A stretch of 8,019 nucleotides of DNA from Victivallales bacterium (lineage in GTDB: Bacteria > Verrucomicrobiota > Lentisphaeria > Oligosphaerales > Oligosphaeraceae). A program made the translations under genes and the position numbers. Within the stretch, counting starts at the first letter, position 1, and each line of letters starts with the position of its first letter. Positions 1-6,186 of the stretch are shown here, one piece after another. Under the pieces are notes generated by a model. It had not been told where the DNA came from, searched no databases, and saw only the letters and a list, made by a program, of their open reading frames with translations. The stretch covers positions 1 to 8,019 of the forward strand of contig JAGCTA010000263.1 in assembly GCA_017963875.1 (NCBI GenBank), given 5' to 3'.

Positions 1-1
1 G

Positions 2-106
2 AAATACGTAGGAAAGGAACCAGACTCCAAGGCAGGAGCGGTGCTGGTCCGCCATGAAACCACAGTGAAAGTCCGCCCTGCCATTCCAGAAGAATCAAAT
101 CGGTGA
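2..106 (+). CDS. 3' end of an unidentified gene, cut by the window edge
   Basis: An open frame enters from the left edge and ends with TGA at 104-106, giving 34 residues that start KYVGKEPDSK and end VRPAIPEESNR. The composition is that of a soluble, charged C-terminus and looks more protein-like than the opposite-strand readings of the same stretch. It converges on the ruvC gene and overlaps its last 12 bases. I do not recognise the family. No start is available, so this could also be a chance open frame; a partial gene is the more likely reading but is not secure. Confidence 0.35.
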   Translation, partial: KYVGKEPDSKAGAVLVRHETTVKVRPAIPEESNR

Positions 107-736
107 CGGGGCATTCAACCCATTGGCGACTGACATGATCTGAGCATGGGTCAAGGCTAACGCAAGCGCGTCAGTGGAATCGTTTGAGATTTTGTCCACC
201 TGAATATGGAGGACTTGCGAAACCAAAAGCGCGACCTGCGGCTTTGAGGCATTGCCGAATCCGCATATTGCCTGTTTCACCTTACGCGGGGCATATTCGT
301 AAATTGGAATTCCAGCCTCCGCAAGCATGGCAATCACCGCCCCGCGAGCCGCTCCAAGCGATATTGCCGTATGGACATTCTGGCAATAAAATCCGCCTTC
401 CAAAACGGCGATATCTGGCTTGTACAACCCGATGAGTTCACGCGTCCCGATAGTGAGATGCCGCAGGCAATCGCTGATTGCCTGCCTGTCGTTGTTTTTT
501 ATCACACCGCAATCAACGGCTGTTTGCTTGAAAGGATTGGTCCGCGTGTCAATAATGCCCCAGCCTGTGCAACGCAAAGCCACGTCCAGGCCGAGAATCC
601 GCATCTGAGGCGTACTAGGCTGCTGAATCGTCTGCCCGTCGGACTGAGCCTTTGCGACAATGGTTTTCTGGCATGGCGGAGCATTGCGCTTCTGCGCAAG
701 TATCTTTTCCAATTCTGCCAGATTTTTGACGCGCAT
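95..736 (-). CDS. ruvC: RuvC-family Holliday junction endonuclease with N-terminal extension
   Basis: This is probably the crossover-junction endonuclease that resolves Holliday junctions with RuvAB by paired symmetrical nicks. From ATG at 736 the product is 213 residues. The RNase H-like core starts near residue 45 (MRILGLD). All four acidic catalytic positions of the family can be placed: D51, E113 (VLEGGF), D186 and D189 (NDSTDALALALTH). The segment YEYAPRKVKQAICGFGNASK at 146-165 closely parallels E. coli RuvC. Two oddities are visible. About 44 extra residues (basic, then Q/S/T/P-rich) precede the core. The usual DPG after the first aspartate reads DVAL, more like phage or divergent RuvC proteins. 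The gene starts 17 bases after rnfE stops, so it is probably co-transcribed. The ribosome site (AAAGGA) is 13 bases away, so the start is uncertain: the frame opens upstream at TTG 790, and ATG 604 would give a canonical-length protein but has no ribosome site. Confidence 0.82.
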   Translation of the reverse strand: MRVKNLAELEKILAQKRNAPPCQKTIVAKAQSDGQTIQQPSTPQMRILGLDVALRCTGWGIIDTRTNPFKQTAVDCGVIKNNDRQAISDCLRHLTIGTRELIGLYKPDIAVLEGGFYCQNVHTAISLGAARGAVIAMLAEAGIPIYEYAPRKVKQAICGFGNASKPQVALLVSQVLHIQVDKISNDSTDALALALTHAQIMSVANGLNAPSPI

Positions 737-753
737 CCGTGAAATGATTTCCT

Positions 754-1458
754 TTATTTGGATTTCGGCAGTGCACTGCAACTGGAGCAATCCTTTTCAG
801 GCTTGCTGCAAATGTGACAACGCGAACAATCCAGTTCGGGCGGCTCGTACACCTTGCCTTCCTTTATCGCCTGGCGCATCTTTCGATGATTAATTGCCGC
901 CAGGAAAAACGCCAGGACAATGAAAGCGCCAGCAGGGAATTTGAAAAGCATGAATGACGGCCAGCCTGGCACGACCTCATACTCAAACAACGTCCCGCTG
1001 CTCAGGAATTCACGGACTCCTCCCAGTGCCATCAGTGCCAATGTGAAACCGATTCCCATTCCAATGCCGTCCAGCAACGACTTCACGGGATTGTTCTTGG
1101 AGGCAAATGCCTCGGCACGCCCCAATACAATGCAGTTCACGACAATCAAGGGAATGTAAATGCCTAGCGTCTTGTTCAGTTCAGGGGTATAGGCCTCCAT
1201 GAGCAACTGCACGATTGTCACAAAAACAGCAATGATGACAATATAACAAGGGATTCGGACTTTTGACGGAATGAGTTTTCGCACGAGGGAAATCACGACA
1301 TTGCTGCCAGCGAGCACAGCAGTCGTCGCCAGCCCCATGCCAACGGCGTTTCTCGCACTGCTGGAGACTGCAAGCGTCGGGCACATTCCCAACATTAGCA
1401 CAAGCACTGGATTCTCACGCCATAGCCCTTTGGTCAGTTCCTTCAAATATGACAGCAT
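754..1458 (-). CDS. rnfE: Rnf complex subunit E, with cysteine-rich C-terminal tail
   Basis: RnfE is an integral membrane subunit of the ferredoxin:NAD+ oxidoreductase. It pairs with RnfA to form the inverted-topology core of the complex. The 234-residue product has about six hydrophobic segments. It carries the two family cysteines at C26 (LGMCPTLAV) and C109 (IVVNCIVLG), which in solved Rnf/Nqr structures help hold an intramembrane [2Fe-2S] cluster shared with RnfA. NPVLVLMLGMCP near the start and GGVREFLSSGTL near 146-157 are typical. ATG at 1458 is preceded by GGAGG at 1469-1473 with a 10-base spacer, and lies 36 bases after rnfG. The unusual part is the tail after the last membrane segment (from about 191). 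It is charged and ends with C211, C214, C217, C224 and C227, spaced like a metal-binding knuckle. I know of no such motif as a defining feature of RnfE. Confidence 0.95.
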   Translation of the reverse strand: MLSYLKELTKGLWRENPVLVLMLGMCPTLAVSSSARNAVGMGLATTAVLAGSNVVISLVRKLIPSKVRIPCYIVIIAVFVTIVQLLMEAYTPELNKTLGIYIPLIVVNCIVLGRAEAFASKNNPVKSLLDGIGMGIGFTLALMALGGVREFLSSGTLFEYEVVPGWPSFMLFKFPAGAFIVLAFFLAAINHRKMRQAIKEGKVYEPPELDCSRCHICSKPEKDCSSCSALPKSK

Positions 1459-1494
1459 CGGTAAATTTCCTCCGCAATGGATAAAAACTAACGG

Positions 1495-2142
1495 TTACTT
1501 TACTATCTCGTCATGATGCGCCAGGAACATCTTGCAGGCAAGATTGACTCCCGCAAGGACTCCGCTGCTACTGTATGTCGCACCGCTCACGGCTTCGATT
1601 TCATCTGGGTTTTCTGGAGATGCGGATTTCACTTTCCTGAAAACCATGATATCCTTGCCAGTGAATGACTTGTCAAGAAACGCATTCGGCGGCAGTTCCC
1701 CTTCCTTTAGTTCAGAGAATTTCCACAAGGACTTTTGTTCCTTGCGGTCCACTGCCTGTGAACCAAGCCCTGGGGTTTCCTTATGCTCCGTCACAACCAC
1801 ACGGGATATCTTCCCAGTCGCCATATCCATTCCGACAAGCATGTTGATGTCACCGCCAAATCCGTGGCTGGATGTCTCCGCCACCACCGCCGCGATTTTG
1901 CCGTTCTTGTCGTATGCGCGGTGGAAAACGACTTTCCCTTCCTCTTCGAACGTCATCGTCTTGTCATCAGCGAATGTGCATTCGGCATCCGCTGGCAAAG
2001 CCATGAGCAGATTGTCATTGAGGATTTTTGCCTTGACATCCTTGCGTGCATCGGCAGTCTTGTAGTTGACAAGTGCAAGTGCGGCGCATCCGATGGCGCA
2101 AACAAGCCCAAGACTAACAACGAGTTTCACTATCTCCTTCAT
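1495..2142 (-). CDS. rnfG: Rnf complex subunit G, covalent-FMN flavoprotein
   Basis: RnfG is the membrane-anchored extracytoplasmic electron carrier of Rnf, homologous to NqrC. The 215-residue product has one N-terminal membrane segment (about residues 5-26), then an FMN-binding domain. Its flavinylation motif SGAT is at 186-189, followed by YSS, so T189 is the expected FMN-phosphoester site, attached by the flavin transferase ApbE. GFGGDINMLVGM (94-105) and ETPGLG (122-127) are family hallmarks. The frame is open upstream to 2301, but the start at 2142 is clear: GGAGG lies 7 bases before it, and the ATG overlaps the rnfD stop as ATGA, indicating translational coupling. No apbE gene is visible in this window, so the transferase must be encoded elsewhere. 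Confidence 0.96.
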   Translation of the reverse strand: MKEIVKLVVSLGLVCAIGCAALALVNYKTADARKDVKAKILNDNLLMALPADAECTFADDKTMTFEEEGKVVFHRAYDKNGKIAAVVAETSSHGFGGDINMLVGMDMATGKISRVVVTEHKETPGLGSQAVDRKEQKSLWKFSELKEGELPPNAFLDKSFTGKDIMVFRKVKSASPENPDEIEAVSGATYSSSGVLAGVNLACKMFLAHHDEIVK

Positions 2143-3182
2143 GCCTTCACCTCCACATTTGTCTTGCGGGCCACGCCAAATGGACGCCCCGCCGTGAAAC
2201 GGTCGATGACTGGTGTCAACGTATTCATGATGAGAATGGAAAAACTGACGCCCTCCGGGTATGCCCCCCAGAAACGAATGACGCAGGTAATGATGCCGCA
2301 ACCTACGGCGAACACCGCCGCTCCTTTCCTGCTTAACGGCGTCGTGACCATGTCTGTGGCCATGAAAAACGCGCCGAGCATCAAACCTCCGCCAAGAATA
2401 TGAGACTCGATGAACGCGGGATAGCAGAAATGCTCTGGCGGATCACACAGATAATGCAGGGACACCAGAATCGCCACCGTTCCGATATAACAGACAGGAA
2501 CCTGCCAGCGGATGATGTTCTTGAAGATAAGAAACACACCGCCGATGATCAATGCCAATGAACAGGTTTCCCCAAGGCTTCCACCGATATTTCCAAGAAG
2601 CATGTTCCAGATCGCCTCGCCACAGGCACCGACTTCTGGCGTCGCGCCCGTCTTGACCAATGCCATCGGCGTGGCGTGCGTCACCGAATTGCATATCCAC
2701 CGTCCTAATGCGCAACCATTCGGGGCAACCCAGAACGACATCTCCTTCGGGCAGGCGAGAAACAGCGCGACACGGCCGACAAGCGCGGGATTAAAGGGAT
2801 TTCCGCCAAGCCCGCCGTATGCCATCTTGCCGATGCCAATGGCTATCAGGGAACCTGCGATGCACATCCAAAGAGGAGCCGTCACAGGAAGATTCATGCC
2901 GAGAAGCATTCCCGTCAACGCGGCGCTCATGTCACCAATCGTGCTTTCGCGGTCCATGCACTGGCAAATAATGTGCTCGAAAGCGACACACGAGCAAACG
3001 CAAACCATGGTGACGCACAAAGCCCGCCAGCCAAAGACACAGATTCCAGCAATCAATGCAGGAGTCAAAGCCAGCATCACCATGAGCATAATTTTGCGGA
3101 CGCTGTCGTGCGCATGGTAATGCGGAGAACTGCTAACAACCAGCCGACTAGTATCTGGCAATCTTACCTGTTGTTCTGTCAT
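2139..3182 (-). CDS. rnfD: Rnf complex subunit D, flavinylated membrane subunit
   Basis: RnfD is the NqrB-like integral membrane subunit that carries covalent FMN and is thought to form part of the ion-translocating path. From ATG 3182 the product is 347 residues, close to the roughly 350 of the E. coli homologue. It has many hydrophobic segments. The motif GGLGGNPFNPALVGRV (123-138) is characteristic of RnfD/NqrB. The predicted flavinylation site is T181, in the sequence KTGATP, where the usual serine of SGAT is threonine. The C-terminal stretch ending FTAGRPFGVARKT is also typical. AGGG at 3191-3194 with an 8-base spacer fixes the start; an upstream in-frame codon at 3215 lacks such a site. 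The gene begins 58 bases after rnfC and overlaps rnfG by four bases. Confidence 0.96.
   Translation of the reverse strand: MTEQQVRLPDTSRLVVSSSPHYHAHDSVRKIMLMVMLALTPALIAGICVFGWRALCVTMVCVCSCVAFEHIICQCMDRESTIGDMSAALTGMLLGMNLPVTAPLWMCIAGSLIAIGIGKMAYGGLGGNPFNPALVGRVALFLACPKEMSFWVAPNGCALGRWICNSVTHATPMALVKTGATPEVGACGEAIWNMLLGNIGGSLGETCSLALIIGGVFLIFKNIIRWQVPVCYIGTVAILVSLHYLCDPPEHFCYPAFIESHILGGGLMLGAFFMATDMVTTPLSRKGAAVFAVGCGIITCVIRFWGAYPEGVSFSILIMNTLTPVIDRFTAGRPFGVARKTNVEVKA
2150..2154 (-). promoter_or_regulatory. Strong ribosome binding site of rnfG inside rnfD
   Basis: GGAGG on the minus strand, 7 bases before the rnfG ATG and within the last codons of rnfD. Together with the ATGA stop/start overlap it fixes the rnfG start and implies coupled translation. 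Confidence 0.85.
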
Positions 3183-3190
3183 TTTGTCAA

Positions 3191-3194
3191 CCCT
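3191..3194 (-). promoter_or_regulatory. Ribosome binding site deciding the rnfD start
   Basis: AGGG on the minus strand with an 8-base spacer to ATG 3182. It selects this start over the upstream in-frame codon at 3215, which has no comparable site. Confidence 0.65.
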
Positions 3195-3240
3195 ATCACA
3201 ATTTCTGTATGCCAAGCATGCCTTCAGACATGGTTCGAGG

Positions 3241-4587
3241 TCATTTCTTTGCGGCAGCCGCCGCGGCTTTCCTCGCCGCCGTGACTACACCCTTTGCGCG
3301 GCGCATGTGCTGGACCAACGGGCGTCCCGCAGGGCAGATATATGCACAGCAACCACATTCAATACAATCCATCACATGCCATTTCTCAGCCAAATCAAAT
3401 TTCAGCGCTTCTATCTGTGCGCTGAGAATGCCTGGCTGAAGTTCCATCGGGCAGGCATCATTGCAACGACCGCAGCGAATGCACGCGCTCGGCGTGAACT
3501 GCTGGAGTTCCTCGTTGCTCAGCAACAAGATGCCCGAGGTGTTTTTCATAATTGGAATATCCAGCGAATAGACGGAAAAACCCATCATCGGCCCGCCAGA
3601 AATCACCTTGGCGACATTGATGCCTTCCTTCAACCCGCCGCACAATTCCAATGCCTTGGAATACATCGTTCCGACACGAAAACGATAATTGCGCGGATTG
3701 ACTAGCGGCGTGCCCGTCACGGTCGTAATCCGTTCATACAGAGGCTTGCCAAGGCATACGGCCTCCGCCGCTGCCGCCGCTGTCCCCACATTCATGACGA
3801 CGCATTTGACATCCATCGGCAATTTGCCGCTTGGCACCGTCCTGTCTGTGACGGCATATATCAACTGCTTTTCAGCGCCCTGCGGATAACGCACACGCAA
3901 CTGCATCACATCCACATTCGTCCCAGAAGCAGCTTCGCGCATCAATTCAATGGCATCGGCCTTGTTCGCCTCGATGGCGATTACAATCCGCTTGACACGC
4001 AGGAGACGACCGACGATCTGGGCCCCGCGCACAACCAACTGAGGCGACTCAAGCATCAAACGATGGTCAGCCGTCAGGCACGGCTCGCATTCAACGCCGT
4101 TCAAAATCAACGTATCTATCTCCTTGTCAGGAGGCGGAGACAATTTGACGACCGTTGGGAACGATGCCCCCCCCATGCCGACAAGCCCCGCGTCACCAAT
4201 GCGCTTCTTCAACACGGCGGGTTCGGCATTTTCCCAATCCGAAATCGGCGGCATCGGTTCCGCCTCGCGGTCTTCTCCGTCGCTTTCAATGACAAGTGCT
4301 GGAATCTGGGCGCCATTGACTCCCAGGCATGTCGTGACTTCCTTTATAACGCCGCTAGTCGGCGAATGGACAGGCGCAGAAACAAAACCGCCTGGCTCGC
4401 CAAGCAACTGGCCGCGCAGCACTTTGTCCCCTTTGGCGACGACGGCCTTGGCAGGGGCACCGATATGCATCTGCAATGGAACCGTATAAGTCTCGAGTAG
4501 AGGCGCGTCTAAAATCGCATTGCGATTCGATATTTTTCCCTCACTGGGATGGACACCACCATAAAACTTGTTTGCAGGAGTAGCCAT
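3241..4587 (-). CDS. rnfC: Rnf complex subunit C, NADH-binding iron-sulfur subunit
   Basis: RnfC is the peripheral cytoplasmic subunit that exchanges electrons with NAD(H). It contains FMN and two [4Fe-4S] clusters. The product is 448 residues. A glycine-rich nucleotide-binding loop GLVGMGGASFPT lies at 134-145 and NGVECEP at 163-169, as in the NuoF-like fold. A barrel-sandwich-like N-terminal region includes HSPTSGVI (74-81). The two ferredoxin motifs are complete: C369, C372, C375, C379 and C408, C411, C414, C418. The protein ends in a short Ala/Lys tail and lacks the long alanine-rich repeat extension of the 740-residue E. coli RsxC. The start ATG is 5 bases after the rnfB stop. Its ribosome site is weak (GGA within the end of rnfB), consistent with translation coupled to rnfB. 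Confidence 0.97.
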   Translation of the reverse strand: MATPANKFYGGVHPSEGKISNRNAILDAPLLETYTVPLQMHIGAPAKAVVAKGDKVLRGQLLGEPGGFVSAPVHSPTSGVIKEVTTCLGVNGAQIPALVIESDGEDREAEPMPPISDWENAEPAVLKKRIGDAGLVGMGGASFPTVVKLSPPPDKEIDTLILNGVECEPCLTADHRLMLESPQLVVRGAQIVGRLLRVKRIVIAIEANKADAIELMREAASGTNVDVMQLRVRYPQGAEKQLIYAVTDRTVPSGKLPMDVKCVVMNVGTAAAAAEAVCLGKPLYERITTVTGTPLVNPRNYRFRVGTMYSKALELCGGLKEGINVAKVISGGPMMGFSVYSLDIPIMKNTSGILLLSNEELQQFTPSACIRCGRCNDACPMELQPGILSAQIEALKFDLAEKWHVMDCIECGCCAYICPAGRPLVQHMRRAKGVVTAARKAAAAAAKK

Positions 4588-4592
4588 GTCAA

Positions 4593-5411
4593 TTACTTGT
4601 CCGTTTTGTTATCCAAATCCGATTCATGTCCCTGAGCCAGCCGCAGGCATTTTGCGGGGCACTTCTTTGTGACTTCTGGAGATGGCGGGTTGTCATAGTT
4701 CACGGCTGCCAGAAATCCGTTCATTATCATCTGCCCAGGTTCAGAATTCTTTTCGCAAAGATGGCATCCAATGCATGCGACCGTGCAGATTTTCTTCTTG
4801 ACTGGCGCTTTTTCAGGTGAATTGCAGAACACATGCACAGGAGCCGACTTCGGAACCAACTTGATTACCTTGCGCGGACAGACGCTGATGCACTTGCCAC
4901 ATGCCTTGCACAGGTCGGCATGGATATGGGCGATATGATTTGGAAGAATCTCTATGGCACCAAAAGGACATGCACGCGCGCACGTTCCCATGCCGAGGCA
5001 ACCATAGACGCAGCCTTTCGCGCCGCCAGCAACAATCATGGCGTCAACACAGTCCATGACACCATTGTAGAATGCACGACGGCTGGCATGGTCGTCATCG
5101 CCATTGCAGCAGACTACCGCCGTCATCGGGACTCTGGACTGACTTCCGACTCCAAGAAGTTCACATGCCTTCTGAAGATTCTCAGCAGTCATGGAAGCGC
5201 ACATGCCTGGCTTTGCCTTGCCTGCAACCATCGCATTGACATAATCCGTACATCCTGCAAAGCCGCATCCGCCGCAGTTCGCGCCAGGCATCAGGGACGA
5301 CAGTTTTTCAACAATGGGATTAACGCTCGCGCCAAACAGTTTCACGATGATGCCTACAGCAGCACCCAACGCAATTCCAAGCAGCGTAACAATCAATACA
5401 TGAAGAAACAT
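4593..5411 (-). CDS. rnfB: Rnf complex subunit B, ferredoxin-interacting polyferredoxin
   Basis: RnfB is the likely entry point for electrons from soluble ferredoxin. The 272-residue product has an N-terminal membrane anchor (about 4-25). The RnfB-type four-cysteine domain is C46, C49, C54 and C71 (NCGGCGFAGC). The next double-cluster ferredoxin region has C134, C138, C144, C148 and C168, C171, C174, C178. A further ferredoxin-like domain starts at C209 and shows C213, C216, C219 and a late C251/C255. Two cysteine positions expected for a complete second cluster are absent, with serine at 223. It is longer than the about 190-residue E. coli RsxB and resembles the multi-cluster RnfB of strict anaerobes. 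ATG at 5411 follows AAAAAGG with a long spacer of about 14 bases. A 95-base gap separates it from rnfA. Confidence 0.96.
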   Translation of the reverse strand: MFLHVLIVTLLGIALGAAVGIIVKLFGASVNPIVEKLSSLMPGANCGGCGFAGCTDYVNAMVAGKAKPGMCASMTAENLQKACELLGVGSQSRVPMTAVVCCNGDDDHASRRAFYNGVMDCVDAMIVAGGAKGCVYGCLGMGTCARACPFGAIEILPNHIAHIHADLCKACGKCISVCPRKVIKLVPKSAPVHVFCNSPEKAPVKKKICTVACIGCHLCEKNSEPGQMIMNGFLAAVNYDNPPSPEVTKKCPAKCLRLAQGHESDLDNKTDK

Positions 5412-5450
5412 GATGCAGAATAAACCTTTTTACTTTGTTCAATAAAAACG

Positions 5451-5480
5451 CTTATAAACAATTAACCGTCGAACTGTAAA
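5451..5480 (-). promoter_or_regulatory. Candidate internal promoter between rnfA and rnfB
   Basis: On the minus strand TTTACA (5480-5475, five of six matches to the -35 consensus) is followed after 18 bases by TATAAG (5456-5451, five of six to -10). It lies in the AT-rich 95-base rnfA-rnfB gap, the only wide gap in the operon. Transcription would start near 5444, giving a leader of about 33 bases before rnfB. AT-rich DNA produces such matches by chance, so the call is tentative. Confidence 0.35.
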
Positions 5481-5506
5481 AAACACTATCTCCCGAACGA
5501 AGTGCT

Positions 5507-6085
5507 TCAGCCTGCAAGTCCTGCGAATCCTGAAAACGCCATTGCCATGATTCCCGCTGTTATCAGCGCGATGGACGGTCCCTGGAGGCTCTTGGGAATT
5601 CGGCTCAACTCCAGACGCTCACGGACACTGGCAAACAGCATCAGCGCAAGAGCAAAGCCGACGCCGCTGGCGCAGCAGAACACCGTCGATTTGATAATAC
5701 CGTAATTTCCCTGGGAACAAATGATTGCAGAGCCAAGCACGGCGCAATTCGTCGTAATCAGAGGAAGGAAAATACCCAATGCACGATACAACGTTTCACT
5801 GAAGCGCTGTAGCAGCACTTCGACAATCTGCACAAGAACCGCAATGACAAGAATAAAGACGATTGTCTCAAGGTATTCCATTTCAAAGCGTTTCAGCAGG
5901 AATTCATTAATGAGGCTTGTCACGAATCCAGACAGAGTCATGACAAAAATGACCGCTGCACCCATTCCGCGGGCGGTTCCCATTTTCTTGGAAACGCCAA
6001 GGAATGGACAAATGCCAAGTATCCTGCTTAAGACAAAATTGTTAACCAGAACGGCACCTACAATCAGCAATGCATATTCACTCAC
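5507..6085 (-). CDS. rnfA: Rnf complex subunit A, membrane core subunit
   Basis: RnfA is the paralogue and partner of RnfE in the membrane core of the ferredoxin:NAD+ oxidoreductase. From GTG 6085 the product is 192 residues, matching the 193 of E. coli RsxA, with about six membrane segments. Family cysteines are C26 (ILGICPFLGVSKK) and C114 (LITTNCAVLG), the expected ligands of the shared intramembrane [2Fe-2S] cluster. FILVIAVLVQIVE (77-89) and LYRALGIFLPLITTN (99-113) are near-identical to the family. The frame extends upstream to a TTG at 6142, but that codon falls in the predicted -10 box. The extra 19 residues are polar and unlike the family, whereas GTG 6085 has GGAG 10 bases before it and gives the right N-terminus. 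It is the first gene of the operon. Confidence 0.96.
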   Translation of the reverse strand: MSEYALLIVGAVLVNNFVLSRILGICPFLGVSKKMGTARGMGAAVIFVMTLSGFVTSLINEFLLKRFEMEYLETIVFILVIAVLVQIVEVLLQRFSETLYRALGIFLPLITTNCAVLGSAIICSQGNYGIIKSTVFCCASGVGFALALMLFASVRERLELSRIPKSLQGPSIALITAGIMAMAFSGFAGLAG

Positions 6086-6095
6086 TGTCGCATCA

Positions 6096-6099
6096 CTCC
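6096..6099 (-). promoter_or_regulatory. Ribosome binding site deciding the GTG start of rnfA
   Basis: GGAG on the minus strand lies 10 bases before GTG at 6085. No in-frame ATG is present nearby; an ATG inside the spacer is out of frame. This supports GTG rather than the far-upstream TTG. Confidence 0.6.
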
Positions 6100-6141
6100 A
6101 TGAATTGCTTTTCCTGCCCGCCTGAGCAGTACTTCCTACCA

Positions 6142-6170
6142 ATTATCTTTTTTTATTTTCATGTGGGCAA
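6142..6170 (-). promoter_or_regulatory. Predicted rnf operon promoter
   Basis: On the minus strand TTGCCC (6170-6165, four of six to the -35 consensus) and GATAAT (6147-6142, five of six to -10) are separated by exactly 17 bases, an A-rich spacer. The predicted start of transcription is near 6135, leaving a leader of about 50 bases before the rnfA GTG. The sigma70-type consensus is assumed to apply to this organism. Confidence 0.6.
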
Positions 6171-6178
6171 TACTGCCC
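6165..6178. repeat. Short inverted repeat overlapping the rnf -35 box, possible operator
   Basis: GGGCA and TGCCC form a perfect 5-base inverted repeat with a 4-base centre, and the -35 hexamer is one of its arms. A regulator binding here would block or adjust polymerase access. The octamer CTGCCCGC at 6173-6180 recurs in the same orientation at 6114-6121, in the predicted leader. The regulator is unknown and the repeat is short enough to be coincidental. Confidence 0.3.
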
Positions 6179-6186
6179 GCGTAAAG

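Noticed and set aside
2143..2301. N-terminal extension of RnfG into rnfD
   Set aside because: The reading is His/Arg/Gly-rich out-of-frame rnfD sequence. The strong GGAGG and ATGA overlap place the start at 2142.
3205..3225. Tiny 11-codon frame between rnfC and rnfD on the minus strand (starts MSEGMLG)
   Set aside because: It has no ribosome site of its own and is far too short to support as a gene. It is more likely the spacer before the rnfD ribosome site.
3241..3300. Alanine-rich simple repeat at the end of rnfC
   Set aside because: It is a short Ala/Lys tail of RnfC. Long versions are known in E. coli RsxC, so it needs no separate explanation.
4063..4500. Long plus-strand open frames opposite rnfC and rnfD
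   Set aside because: They are antisense shadows of well-conserved Rnf genes, with Arg/His/Pro-rich composition and no ribosome sites.
6086..6142. N-terminal extension of RnfA from the TTG at 6142
   Set aside because: The TTG lies within the predicted -10 box, has no ribosome site, and the added residues do not resemble RnfA. GTG 6085 gives the family N-terminus and length.
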